A stretch of DNA of 64,000 nt, taken from NCBI GenBank assembly GCA_037176905.1, contig JBBBWG010003448.1:40263-104262 (forward strand). Direction: 5' to 3'. Position numbers and translations under genes: made by a program. The notes under the pieces were generated by a model. That model saw nothing but the letters and a program-made list of their open reading frames with translations. It had not been told where the DNA came from and searched no databases. This DNA comes from Azolla pinnata (Eukaryota > Streptophyta > Polypodiopsida > Salviniales > Salviniaceae). Of the stretch, positions 35,340 through 46,277 are shown in pieces; the stretch's first letter is position 1; each line of letters begins with the position of its first letter.

Positions 35340-36350
35340 CTCCTGATGGGCTTCTGGATTCTGGAATCTGTGACACTGGAATCTCGGTTCTAGCCTCTGA
35401 CACTGGAATCTGGAATCTGGATTCTGGCTCCCGAAAACGGAACTTGGATTCCGACTTCTGACAATGGAATCTGGATCCTGGAAGCTGGCTTCTGACATTG
35501 GAATTCGGATTTTGGCTTTTGAAAATTGGAGCTGGAATCTGGGTTCTGGCTTCTGAAAATTGGAGCTGGAATCTGGCTTCTGACTGGATTCCGGAATCTG
35601 GCTTCCGGCACTGGAATTTGGATTTTGGCTTCCGAAAACGGAGCTTGGATTCTGCCTTCTGACAATGGAATTTGGATCTTGGAAGCTGGCTTCCGGCACT
35701 GGATTCTGGATTCTGGCTTTTGAAAATGGAACTTGGATTCTGCCTTCTGACAATGGAATTTGGATCATGGAAGCTGGAATCTGGAATTTGGAATGTGGCT
35801 TCTGAAAATGGAGGTTGTATTTTTTCTTTTAACAATGGAATCTGGATCCTAGAAGCTGGCTTCCGACACTAGAATCTAGATTCTAGCTTCTGAAAATGGA
35901 ACTTGGATTCTGCCTTCTGACAATGGAATCTGGATTCTGGAATCTGGCTTCTAACACTAGAATGTGGATTCTGGCTTCTGAAAATGGAGCTTGGATTCTG
36001 CCTTCTGACAATGGAATCTAGATCCTGGAAGCTAGCTTTTGACACAGGAATCCAGATTTTGGCTTCTAAAAATGGAACTTGGATTCTGCCTTATGACAAT
36101 GGAATCTGGCTTTCGCCGTAGGAATCTGGAGGAGAAAACTGGCCCCCGAATGAATCTCGATCGCTGGGTTTTCAGTCGTAAACTAGTGCACCGATATATA
36201 TAGATGCCCCCATCTGCGCCATCGTTGCTAGACTTGTAAGCATATATCTGTCTGCCCATTCTGAGCTCTTCTGGAATGGAAGGAAAGAAGGCGCTAGATT
36301 CTGGATTCTGGAATCTAGCTTCTCGCTTCTATGTCAGTTCTCGAAGAGAA
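35340..36350. repeat. GGAATCTGGATTCTGGCTTCTG satellite, ~1 kb
   Basis: A tandem array built from short related phrases (GGAATCTGG, ATTCTGGCTTCTGA, AAATGGAACTTGGATTCTGC, CTTCTGACAATGGAATCTGG) in a higher-order unit of roughly 85-90 bases, with at least eight copies. It lies directly upstream of the release-factor gene leader. The minus strand stays open in two frames over hundreds of bases (Ser/Gln/Asn/Pro-rich). Confidence 0.9.
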
Positions 36351-37818
36351 TATTGGCCCCTGAATGAATCCCGATCCTCACATTTTTTGGCCGTAAACCC
36401 GTGAACCAATACAGATACCCCCATTCGGGTCATCGCTACTAGTTTCGTAAGCGTGTATCTGTCCGCCCGTTCTGAGTTGTTTTGGAGTGGAAGGAAGGGA
36501 AAGAAGGCTCTAGATTCATGAATCTATCTTTCCGACACTAGGCTCTGGCTTTTAGCAGCTGTGTCAGATTCTGGATCAAGGTTCTTCTCGCTAGACAGTG
36601 AGCATATACACAAGGCCAGGATCCATCGTAGAGTGCTTGATCGTCGACCCATCAACATATATACATAGTGCAAATTTCGGGCGAATTTCGGGCAAATCTC
36701 GGGCGCAAACGCGAACTACTTTCACTGTAGTCAAAGTATCATTACATTTTGATTCAGGAAAGGCTACCATACATTTTGGCATCATGATGCATAACAGACA
36801 AGAAAAGAAGGGATTGTGTTGGAAACTGGTGAGCCCAAGAAGAAGAAGAAGAAGAAGAAGAAGAAGAAGAAGAAGAAGCTGAATTGATGCTTGTGAATTT
36901 ATACCATTAGACCTTGTTCCAGCAACAAATGCCTCCATCAGAGCTGGCCATTAGAGCCATTAGACCTTAAAGATCAGGACAAGAAATCTGAGGCTTCAAT
37001 CCCTTTTTGCTATCTAGCATTGAAATCCACACAAACTCCTAAATGAGCAAAATTTGCATTCAGCAAAGCAATACCTGCAGGCAGCATACATGCTATGACT
37101 GATTTCTGCACAAATGTTTTCTTTCCACTCGTGTACCATCTTCAACCAGATCACAGGCAGAGCATGATCCATGTTAAAAAAGCTTTGAATAGCTAGCTAT
37201 CCTTTGCTGGCTAGTTCTTATGGAAAAGAAACATTTGATCAGATCACAACATTGTACCAAATAGGAGCCACATGGCTCAGATTTAGCTTCGATATGCCAC
37301 AATCTGTGACCCACCAGTGTTGTCTGATGCATTAGAGATCATATGCACAATCAAGCTTCAGGAACGGCATAGCTTGCCACCATGTTGGATAATCCTCACA
37401 GAGATAGGATTATAACATACATATACTTGAGAATCCATGGGAAGAATCGAAGTCGAACAATATACTGGTCGAGCCAGACGCGCGCAAAAATCTTTAGCAA
37501 GACGCACACATGCTCTCCCACAAGTTGGAAACACTTCTTCTTACAACTTTACTCCCATGATGTTATCTCAACACATCTTGATGCAGCCTCAAAAGGATAA
37601 TTCGAACGGCTCTATACATGTCGGGATTGGGTTGGGGGTTAGAGAAAGGAAAGCCTTTCTCACTACCCAATACCAGTACTTCTACTGATGCTCATAGCAC
37701 TACCCGATGCTCATGCCAAGTACCGATACTTATAGCCCATACTTTGTAATGATACTTCTTAACACCAATACTTGTAGCGGTGCTTATACCGATGCTCTCA
37801 TCTTGATGCATACTTATG
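36351..37818. other. Intergenic DNA; no gene recognised
   Basis: Contains an AAG run at 36837-36880. Two related segments near 36140 and 36355 (GAATGAATC(T/C)CGATC, CCGTTCTGAG) suggest a further local duplication of satellite flank. Otherwise nothing is recognised. Confidence 0.4.
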
Positions 37819-40319
37819 CTAAGCATGTTGGTCTGTGCAGCTCGTCAGCCGCAAAGGTGTTGCACATGGATTGGCAACTTGTGGCCTCACAAATGTTCTT
37901 CTCCACCATATCTCGAACGCATGCTGCAGGTTCGGACAGTCATCGCCATTCTTCAAGAACCGATCGAACCAAGCGATCATAATACTCTGCTGCTGTTTGA
38001 GCGGAAGCGTCAGGATCGTCTGGCTGATGCCTTCCTCGACGACCTTCCGATCGAGGCCCTTACATGCTCGTTGCATCCATCCGAAATCATCGATCAGGGG
38101 CTGCAACCAGTTATGCAACAACATGAACCTCGTCTCCTTCGGAACCAGAACTTGCCCCTGTCCCAAAGCTACACACAGCCTTGCAGTCAGTCTGCTCACT
38201 TCATATCTCCCTAGAGCAATGGGCACTTTGGAATGGAGCAGCACAAGCTCATCTTGATACGCCCACACCTTCACGAAATCATCAGCGATCTGCCTATCGA
38301 TCAAGATATCGACGAGCCAGTTGAGATTATCGGCTTGCCGCATAATTTGCCCCATCAAGGCGCTCTTGTCTTGATGAGAAATGGGATCAGCGCTTGTTGT
38401 AGTAGCGGAAGTAGTTGCTGCCGTTGCTTGAATGTAGAAATGGAAGAGTGAGTCGAGGCATCTATGGCAAGCTTGGTAGAGGCTTTCTTTGCTTAGATCG
38501 GTCTGATTCTTGAGTTGGGCAGCATTCTCCCGGAGCATCCTTGACACTAATTTCTTCATCTCTCGCCTTGCTTTCTCATCAGTGCCTTTGGTTACAAGAT
38601 GTAAGAGACGAACCAATACATCTTTGGGACCACTGATATCCTCATCGACTGAGAGCCTTTTGAGCACCTCACAAGCCCCTCCCCTGATCCCGAGGTTAAG
38701 CTCTGAAAGCAGCGAGGACACTTTCTCCTCCTCATCCTCAGTCCATGGAACTGCCTCCAAGTACTCGAGGCATGATAATATACCTGCTTCAAATGAGATT
38801 GCTTCTGATACCTGTAAAATGCATTTACAGGATTTAGGATACGCATTCACATAGGGTTTCATAGTTTTCTGGATTTAAAAAACTTCCAACTTATTACGTG
38901 TGCACGAATGGGAGGGTATCACGGTTTTTCAGATTCAAGACTTGAAATTCTAGAGCTTTCTGAGAGCATTGGAATCAACGTTTCAGATTTTTTCAAAAGG
39001 TTTAGGGTTTAGGAGATTCAGCACCCTTGAGGTTTAGGTGTTGATTTGGAATTTTACAGATTCAAATTCTCAAAGTTTAGAAACTTCAAGGTTGAAGAGT
39101 CTTGGATTTCAAGTTCCAGATTTTTAAAGGATTTGTGGTAATTTGGAGTCTACAATCTTCGGGCGACTGTGATTTGTTGGATTTTCAGGGTCCAAGATTT
39201 GGAGATTTTTGGTGGCTAGCACTCTAGGCTTCTGGAATCATGGTTCAAATTTTCTAGGGTTTGGGAACTTTAGGGTTCCAGGGGGTTTGTGGACTTCTCA
39301 GGGTTTGGGATGTTTTTCCAATACAATTATGATGTACATCTTTATGCATCTTCCAGGCATGTTCGAATAACAATGCATAAACAGAAGTATGTTCATCAAA
39401 TATTCGCAAATTCAGCTTTCCCAAATATGCCCATTGCTTCTTTTGCTGTATGTTCATCAAATATTTGCAAACTCAGCTTTCCCAAATATGCCCATTGCTT
39501 CTTTTGCTGTATGTTCATCAGATAATTGCAAATTCAGCTTTCCCAAAATATGCCCATGAACAGAATGGAGCATTTTTTAGTAGAAAAACAGAGAGTTTTT
39601 AGGTTATGAACATCAGACCATTCTCCCTGTACAAAAGAGAAGGTGAAAATAGGCAAGAATATGTCAGGGAATGCTCTGCTCCATCATGTAGATGCAGCAA
39701 AAACTATGCACATTCATACGCAATGGCATGGGGAGGAGGCACCCATTTTCCTGCGAATTAGAGGGAAAACCCTAAACCCTAAACCCTAAACCCTAAACCC
39801 TAGAGCCTAAACCCTCACAGTAGAGTTGGCTTCGTACTCCCTGCACAAAAGAGGGTGAAAACAGGCGAAGAATGTGTCTGGGAATGTTCTGCAAAAACTA
39901 TGCACATTCAAATGCTATGGCACAAGGAGGCAAATTGCACATTGGAATGCATCGCATGGAAAAGAGGAAAAACCCTAAACCCTAAACCCTAAACCCTAAA
40001 CCCTAGATTTCTAGAGAGCTAAACCCTAACCGTTAGAGCCGGCTTACCTTGAGAATGCTGAGAACCCTCGAGACGCTCTCTCGAAGCAGTTGCTTCTTCA
40101 TATCGTGGCAATACATGAGCCGGAAGGTCTCGATGTAAGCCTCGACATCGTCGCAATCCGAGATCTGCACAACGCTGTGGCCCGCGGCGAGCTGGGCCGA
40201 AAGAAGAGGGCTATGGAAGGAGACGATGCGAGCATGAACGTTGAGGGAAACGCTGACAACGTCTTTCTTGGCGCTGCTACTGGAGCTAGAGTAGCTATCC
40301 TTGTTGCCATGATTGTTGC

Positions 40320-40350
<31 letters not shown>

Positions 40351-41124
40351 GCTAGAATTACTGCTGCTAGAGCTGATCCTTCTGCTGCTGCAGCTGTTGC
40401 TGAGAATGAGCTTCGCATCGCTCGATGCGGGATCGTTGAAGAGGCTTCCGGGGGGGCTATTCGCACCGGGCGAGAGCAGCTGCTCGAGCTTCGAATGGAG
40501 GTGGGATCGAGGGCGATTCTCCTGCATCTCGTGCTCGCTCACCATCATCTCGAAGAGCGTCGGAGAGGCTCTGGCCTTCTCGGAGCCAGCAGCAATGGAG
40601 GATTGCAGCGGCAATGGCAATGGCGGTGGCGGTGGAGAAGAAGAAGAAGAAGAAGAAGAAGAGGAGGAGGAGGAAGAAGGCGAAGAATCCATGGCCATGG
40701 AAGGAGCAGATGTGGTAGTCGTAACAGTCGTGCTGTTACCAGTCGTGGAAGTGGTGCTGTTGCTGATGATGATGATGGAAGGTGCTTCTACAAGGGGAGA
40801 AACTCTGCCCGGAGACAGCCTGATTCTGAAGGGAGATCCGCCATTGTTGCTGCTGCTATTGCTCTCCATCGCCATCAAGCTCGAGCTCCCGCCCTTCCCT
40901 GCCTTCTTCTCCGATCCGTTCCTCCTCGCCGAATCCGGGGAATTCGCCCTTGCGCTTCTCGACGATCTGCTCAGCCGGTGGGCGATCCTCGACGAAGAAG
41001 AAGAAGAAGATGATGACGATGATGAAGAAGAAGAAGAGGAGGAGGAGCAAGATGCAGACGACATGCTTGAAGACGAGGAAGAAGACGCCATGGAAGTAGA
41101 GACTGCGGAAGAAGAGGAAGAGGA

Positions 41125-41158
<34 letters not shown>

Positions 41159-41283
41159 AGGCGAGCCATACAACACCATGTCCCTTCCGAGCTCACAGTT
41201 TCCACCACTTTCACGGACCTGGGAGTCCTGGTCGGATTGCTCAGCGATGGCGAGGCCAGACCTTGCACAGGATTTGTCGCCAT
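37819..41283 (-). CDS. BTB/POZ domain protein (At1g63850/At5g60050-like)
   Basis: Two exons, 40048-41283 and 37819-38811, give 742 aa. The N-terminal half is mostly low-complexity Ser, with islands such as SDAKLILS (from residue 289) and VSVSLNVHARIVSFHSPLLS, which form the BTB domain (about 285-430). The C-terminal exon is well ordered: VSEAISFEAGILSCLEYLEA, VPWTEDEEEKV, LNWLVDILIDRQIADDFVK and IMIAWFDRFLKNGDDCPNLQ followed by HAFEIWWRRTF. These match the plant BTB group thought to act with CUL3 or as NPH3-like scaffolds; the substrate is unknown. An insertion of Ser/Asn runs splits the BTB domain. The start is the first ATG of the frame and is followed by MATNPVQGLASPSL-type sequence. The 1236-base intron holds telomeric and 61-bp repeats. 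Confidence 0.88.
38930..39310. repeat. Degenerate TTTAGGG-like and GATTT-rich DNA in BTB intron
   Basis: Repeated phrases such as GGTTTAGG, TTTCAGATT, GATTTGGAGATTTT and AGGGTTT(G/A)GGA. It looks like decayed telomere-type DNA. No exact unit. Confidence 0.5.
39388..39558. repeat. 61-bp tandem repeat, about 2.8 copies, in BTB intron
   Basis: Units start at 39388, 39449 and 39510 with TATGTTCATCA and include GCAAATTCAGCTTTCCCAAA and TATGCCCATTGCTTCTTTTG. Nearly identical, so probably young. Confidence 0.9.
39767..40030. repeat. CCCTAAA telomere-type runs in BTB intron
   Basis: CCCTAAA is repeated about five times at 39769-39802 and again at 39971-40006. The two runs lie inside a duplicated segment sharing ACAAAAGAGGGTGAAAA(C/T)AGGC and AAAACTATGCACATTCA. 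Confidence 0.9.
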
Positions 41284-41820
41284 GGATGCGGAGCTCAGAG
41301 AGAATATGGCCGTGGGGGTCGAATCACAAAGAGCTCAAGCACAGACGAAGAAGAAGAAGAAGAAGAACCAGAACAAGAAGAACAAGGCGATGGCGATGGC
41401 GATGGCGATGGCGATGGAGAAGAAAGCTTTCTGGCCGCTTGGCGACTAATCTGCGTCGAACCCAAATCGGGAAATTAGGGTTTCCATAATGGGTTCGTCT
41501 CAGATCGGGGGAGAAACGCAGGGATTCGGCGGAGGCGGCACAGCTCTCTCTCTCTCTCTCTCTCTCTCTTCCCTCTGTTAGCTGCAGCTATGGTGGAGGT
41601 TATAGTCCATCTGTCTATCTGCAGAGGCTTAGAAAAGAAGAAGAAAGAAAGAAAGAAAGAAAGAAGAAAAAGAAGGAAGAAGAAGAAGAGAATACATCTT
41701 TTCTTCTTTGGCCTCCCAAACAATAATTTTTGACAGTGATGGGATTTTACACAAGAAAAAACTGTTCTAGAGAAAAAGAAGCCTTTACTTGAAAGTGTTG
41801 CTTCTTTTCTTCTTCTTCTT
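41284..41820. other. BTB gene leader and upstream DNA
   Basis: Contains AAG and GATGGC runs (41345-41425), a CT run (41540-41570) and AAAG/AAGA runs (41630-41690). No separate gene seen. Confidence 0.5.
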
Positions 41821-42600
41821 CTCCATCATCATCACATCACCACCACCACCACCAGCATCCTCATCATCACCATCATCATCATCATTATGATGGGAGGCAA
41901 TAGCTCATTGTCATGATCACCATCACCATCATCACCATCATCACCACCATCATCATCATCATTATAGTGGGAGGCAATAGCTCACCATCACCATCATCAC
42001 CATCATCATTATGATGGGAGGCAATAGCTCACCATCATCACCATCATCATCATCACCACCATCATCATCCTTATAGTGGGAGGCAATAGCTGACCACCAT
42101 GACCATCATCATCATCATCATCATTATGATAGGAGGCAATAGCATGTTCTTGCTGTTGTTGTATGAATACCATCATCATCATCACATCATCACCATCATC
42201 ACCATCAGTATGATGGGAGGCAATAGATGTTCTTGTTCTATGACCATCATACCCACCATCATCATCATCAGTATGATGGGAGGCAATAGCATGTTCTTGT
42301 TCCATGAGTATCATCACCACCATCATCATCATCAGTATGATGGGAGGCAATAGCATGTTCTTGTTCTATGACCACCATCACCACCATCATCATCATCAGT
42401 ATGATGGGAGGCAATAGCATGTTCTTGTTGTTGTTGCATGACCATCATCACCACCAAGACCATCACCACCGTCATCAGCATCACCATCATCAACATCATT
42501 ATGATGGGAGGCAAAAGCATGTGCTTGTTGTTGTTGCATGACCATCACCACCACCACCACCACCATCACCATCACCACCACCATCATCATCATCATTCTG
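41820..42600. repeat. CAT/CAC array with embedded ~60-bp minisatellite
   Basis: A CAT/CAC microsatellite is regularly interrupted by (A/T)ATGATGGGAGGCAATAGC, often followed by ATGTTCTTGTT. About ten copies lie at roughly 41887, 41966, 42011, 42074, 42126, 42211, 42276, 42337, 42401 and 42502. Confidence 0.9.
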
Positions 42601-42664
42601 ATAAGAGTGTTCTTCTTGTTGTGGTTGGTGGTGTTTGTGGCTGTTGTTGTGTTTGCTTAGATTT

Positions 42665-43290
42665 TCTAGAGTCTAGGGTTTAGGCTCTAGGGTTCAAGGT
42701 TCAGGGTTCAAGGTTCAGGGCATAGGGATAAGGAATTAAGGCTTAGGGTTTAGGGAGTAGGATTTAGGGCTTAGGCATACGGAATTAAGGCTTAAGGTTT
42801 AGGGATTAGGGTTTAGAGTCTAGGGTTTAAGGTTTTCAGGTTTAGGATTCGGGGTCCAAGGCTTAGGGATTGGGGATTATGGTTTAGTGATTATGGTTTA
42901 GGGTTTAGGGTTTAGGGATTAGGGTTTATGATTTAGTGATTAGGATTTAGGACTTAGGGTTTAGGGTTTAGGGATTGGCGATTATGGTTTAGTGATTAGG
43001 GTTTAGGGTTTAAGGATTAGGGATTATGGTTTAGTGATTAGGATTTAGGACTCAGGGTTTAGGGTTTAGGGTTTAGGGATTAGGGATTATGGTTTAGTGA
43101 TTATGGTTTAGTGATTAGGATTTAGGACTTAGGGTTTAGGGATTAGGGATTAGGGATTATGGTTTAGTGATTAGGATTTAGGACTTAGGGTTTAGGGTTT
43201 AGGTATTAGGGATTATGGTTTAGTGATTAGGATTTAGGACTTAAGGTTTATGGTTTATGGTTTAGGGTTTAGGGTTTATGCGCAATGCCC
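42665..43290. repeat. Degenerate TTTAGGG satellite with ~60-bp higher-order unit
   Basis: Telomere-type words (TTTAGGG, TTAGGGA, TTTATGG) form a recurring block: GGGATTATGGTTTAGTGATT then AGGATTTAGGACTTAGGGTT. At least six copies are seen. Purely non-coding. Confidence 0.9.
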
Positions 43291-46029
43291 TTTTTGCTCA
43301 GGGGCCAGATTAAGCTGAATTTAGGCCTTTTTTGCCAGCTGACTCTGAGACCAACTGACCAACTAACCGCTCATTGTCACTGATTCGGACTAGCAAATTT
43401 CTGAGGCCTGATTTCTGAGGCCGGTTTTTCTCTCTTTTTCTCTTTCTTTTTTTCCTCGAGAGAAAGCATCGACGACGAGCTGTTGGCATGGCCGCGGAGG
43501 AAGCTCCACGCAGAAGGAGTGAGTCTGCAGAGGAAGAAGAAAAGAAAGAAAGAAAAAAAAATGCCCTTCTGCAGATGGGACTCTGACCGCTCTGGCTACA
43601 GTTATCTTAATCAGAGGTTTGGGGTTTGGTGGAGACTCGATCATCGACCATGCATGAGAAATGAGCCGATACAGCTTGCTGCTGAATGCTGGGTTCAGTT
43701 TGTTTCACAAAGATAATTAATAAGCTCGCTGTTTTGCTGTTTGTTACGAGCACAACCATTCACTGGCCTCTCTACTGCCGGATCGAAGCTTTCGAATCTG
43801 AGCTCGGGCTCACGGTTCATTCCTTAATGAACTAGCCCACAAATACAACTCGAAAAAAAAAAACAAGAAAAAAACAGTAGACAAAAACCGCCAGAGCAAT
43901 GCAGCTTAGAGGAACTGCTTCTATCGATCGGCTAGCTACCAACAAGATGATGGGATCGATGACTTTCCACAAGCCCTCCCGATGATCTGCTCTGTGCGAT
44001 CTTTTTCAGCGAAGATGTTTCGCCTGTTATTCTGGCCCTACTGACTACTCGACCCCGATGCATGCAGCATCAAAAGCCGCGATTAACTGCGAGCCATATA
44101 CATACATACATACAACCTCCAGAACCAAAACCAACACCACCAAGTGTGGATAAAAATTTCCTAGATTCGGCGGCCTCGGATTGCGGCCGGTAAAAATCCG
44201 AGGCTCGCACAACGAAAGGGAGAAAAAAAAGGCCGGCAGAGACGAGGGTCTCGTGAAGAGCCACCGATCGGAATGCGAGTCAGAGGTTTAGGGTTCAGGG
44301 TCCAGGATTCAGGATTCAGGGTTTAGGGTTTAGGGTTTAGGGTTTAGGGTTTTGATTTTAGGTCAGTCCGACATTTCCAATGGAGACCGCTGTACATTGG
44401 AAGCAACAGAAGGCCATGTACAGAGACATCTGAACCGTCCTTCGGTTGAGAGCTTTCGTAAACCCTAAAAAACACTTTACTTTGCGTTGCGCATCGATGA
44501 ACATTCGGAGCCACTCGATCACAAGCAAAAGACAGAAACCGATTAAATCACACATTAAATACGTATATATAATGTCATTATCAAGATTCAAACCTGTGAC
44601 ATCTTCTCTTAACACACACACATATATATCTATACAGAAGATATCATTATCAAGATTTGAACTTGTGACCTTTTTATCCTTTTTCCTTTCTCTTTTACTC
44701 TTCGCTCGAGACACTTATATTGTTATTATTATTGTTGTTATTGTTGTTGGTGTTGTTGTTGCTATTGTTATCCTAGGACTCTGCTGCTTGCAGTTGCGTC
44801 GATTTCTTTTACCGCCCCTCGAAATGAAAAAGAGAAAGAAAAAAGAAGAAGCAAAAACTCTGCTTCGAGCGAGAGCTCGAAAGACAGGCGATCGAACGCA
44901 GCTCGATCTGCAAAAACTCCATCGAACGGATCCAAAATCTTGTCTGCGAGAGGAGATCTGTCTCCAATCTGGCCCCTCTCTCGCTCTCTGTCTCTTTGTC
45001 CCTGTGTCTCTACTGTGTACGGCTAGTCGAAAATTAACTCTTTTCTCATTCGGCATCTTGTCGAACAGAGGAGGGAAAGGGGGTAAAAAAATCTACTTCT
45101 GGCCTTTCCTCGCCGCCTGCCGATGAGCACATGGTCCACTACTGCGATGAGACCCCGCGATTCTCGTCTCGATTCCGATCCGATCCGCGCCGATGCATCC
45201 GCGCCCACCAAATCTTTCGGAGATCGATCTTGAATAGAAATGCAACAAGCATCGAGAGGCCTCCATCCACAGATCACACAGGTATCGTTAAGGGGAGCTT
45301 CTTGAGCCAAAACCAATTTTTTAAAGCCTAAGCCGTTTTAAGAAAACTCAAGCTTTAGCCGTTTTTAAAACCGCTCTATCGCTAAACTGGCTCAGACTAA
45401 AGCCAAATTTTTGCAAACTTTTACAGAGCTTTATATCAGTCAGAGATTTTACAAAAATTTTCTTACCAGAAGAAAATTGCAAATTTCGACATTTTTGCAC
45501 CAGAAGAAATTACAGCTTTTTTTTATGTTTTTTTTTTACAAATTTTCTACCAGAGAAGAAAAGCATCGAACCGGCTTAACTCATTAAGCCAAACTACCCA
45601 GATCCTCACCGAAGCACGACTCGATAAACTTATCGAAACATGAGCGAGTATTTAAGTCAATTGCCAGATCCAACAGTTAATAAATCATGAGTTAACTGCC
45701 AGATCCAACAGCTCGATAAGATCCGAACCGATGAACAAATCTCAAGCTCAAAGCAAAGTCAAGCCAAGCAGCCAAACCTGCGGCAAACCTCTGTTTCAAC
45801 GGCTTTTGTTTTGGATCGAGACCGTCTATAAAGATTCAGCTCTGGACCTCGGAACACTGTATTGCATTGTGCTTAAAACTCTCTTCTCTGCTTCTCTGCA
45901 TTCAAGACACTGCATCGATTCTAATCTCCGATACGGTGACTGTTCATCAATTCTAATCTCCGATATGGCAACAACAAGTCAATCGGTTACATGCCTTCTT
46001 TGCCGAGAAAAACAACAGGTTTCTTGCCC
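43291..46029. other. Intergenic DNA; no gene recognised
   Basis: Includes telomere-type DNA at 44286-44352, a pair of ATTATCAAGATT(C/T)(A/G)AAC..TGTGAC phrases at 44577 and 44647, a TTGTTG run near 44720-44770, and AGCCGTTTTA/AAGCC-rich DNA at 45310-45400. Short open frames lack similarity. Confidence 0.4.
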
Positions 46030-46277
46030 ATGGCTACGGAAGCCTTCTTGAATCCATTGCAGGAGCCAGAGTCCATGGAATTGCACATGGGGCTTGCTTT
46101 GCAGGTTTGATTTTTACTCCCCGCGATCAATGAAGCGCATTGAAGCTTCTGCTTTTCTCTTCTTCTTTTTTTTCCGATTTCCATGAATTGCTTCTTCCTC
46201 TTCTTCTTCTGGTATCGTTGCAGTACGACGTTAAGGAGAAAGCCGATCTCTGCACGCCAGCCAATCTTCTTCGGTAG
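46030..46277 (+). CDS. Possible small spliced gene of unknown function
   Basis: An ATG at 46030 opens 25 codons (MATEAFLNPLQEP...LHMGLALQ) to a GT at 46105. After a pyrimidine-rich tract, an acceptor TTGCAG at 46223 gives an in-phase continuation YDVKEKADLCTPANLLR, then TAG at 46275. Alternatively the exon ends at 46273 before gtaggt and continues further downstream, for instance into acceptors near 46551 or 46778. Splice signals and phase fit, but I do not recognise the protein. It could equally be a non-coding transcript or chance. Confidence 0.3.

Noticed and set aside
34791-35768. N-terminal extension of the release-factor protein into the satellite
   Set aside because: The extension would be satellite plus poly-Phe. 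The ATG at 35163-35165 begins an Ala-rich organelle presequence and is the better start. The possibility is kept as a finding.
39389-39560. Possible CRISPR array
   Set aside because: The 61-bp units are direct head-to-tail repeats without unique spacers, in a plant intron; CRISPR arrays are prokaryotic.
44570-44670. Two tRNA T-arm-like phrases (ATTCAAACCTGTGAC type)
   Set aside because: No acceptor, D or anticodon arms can be drawn around either copy.
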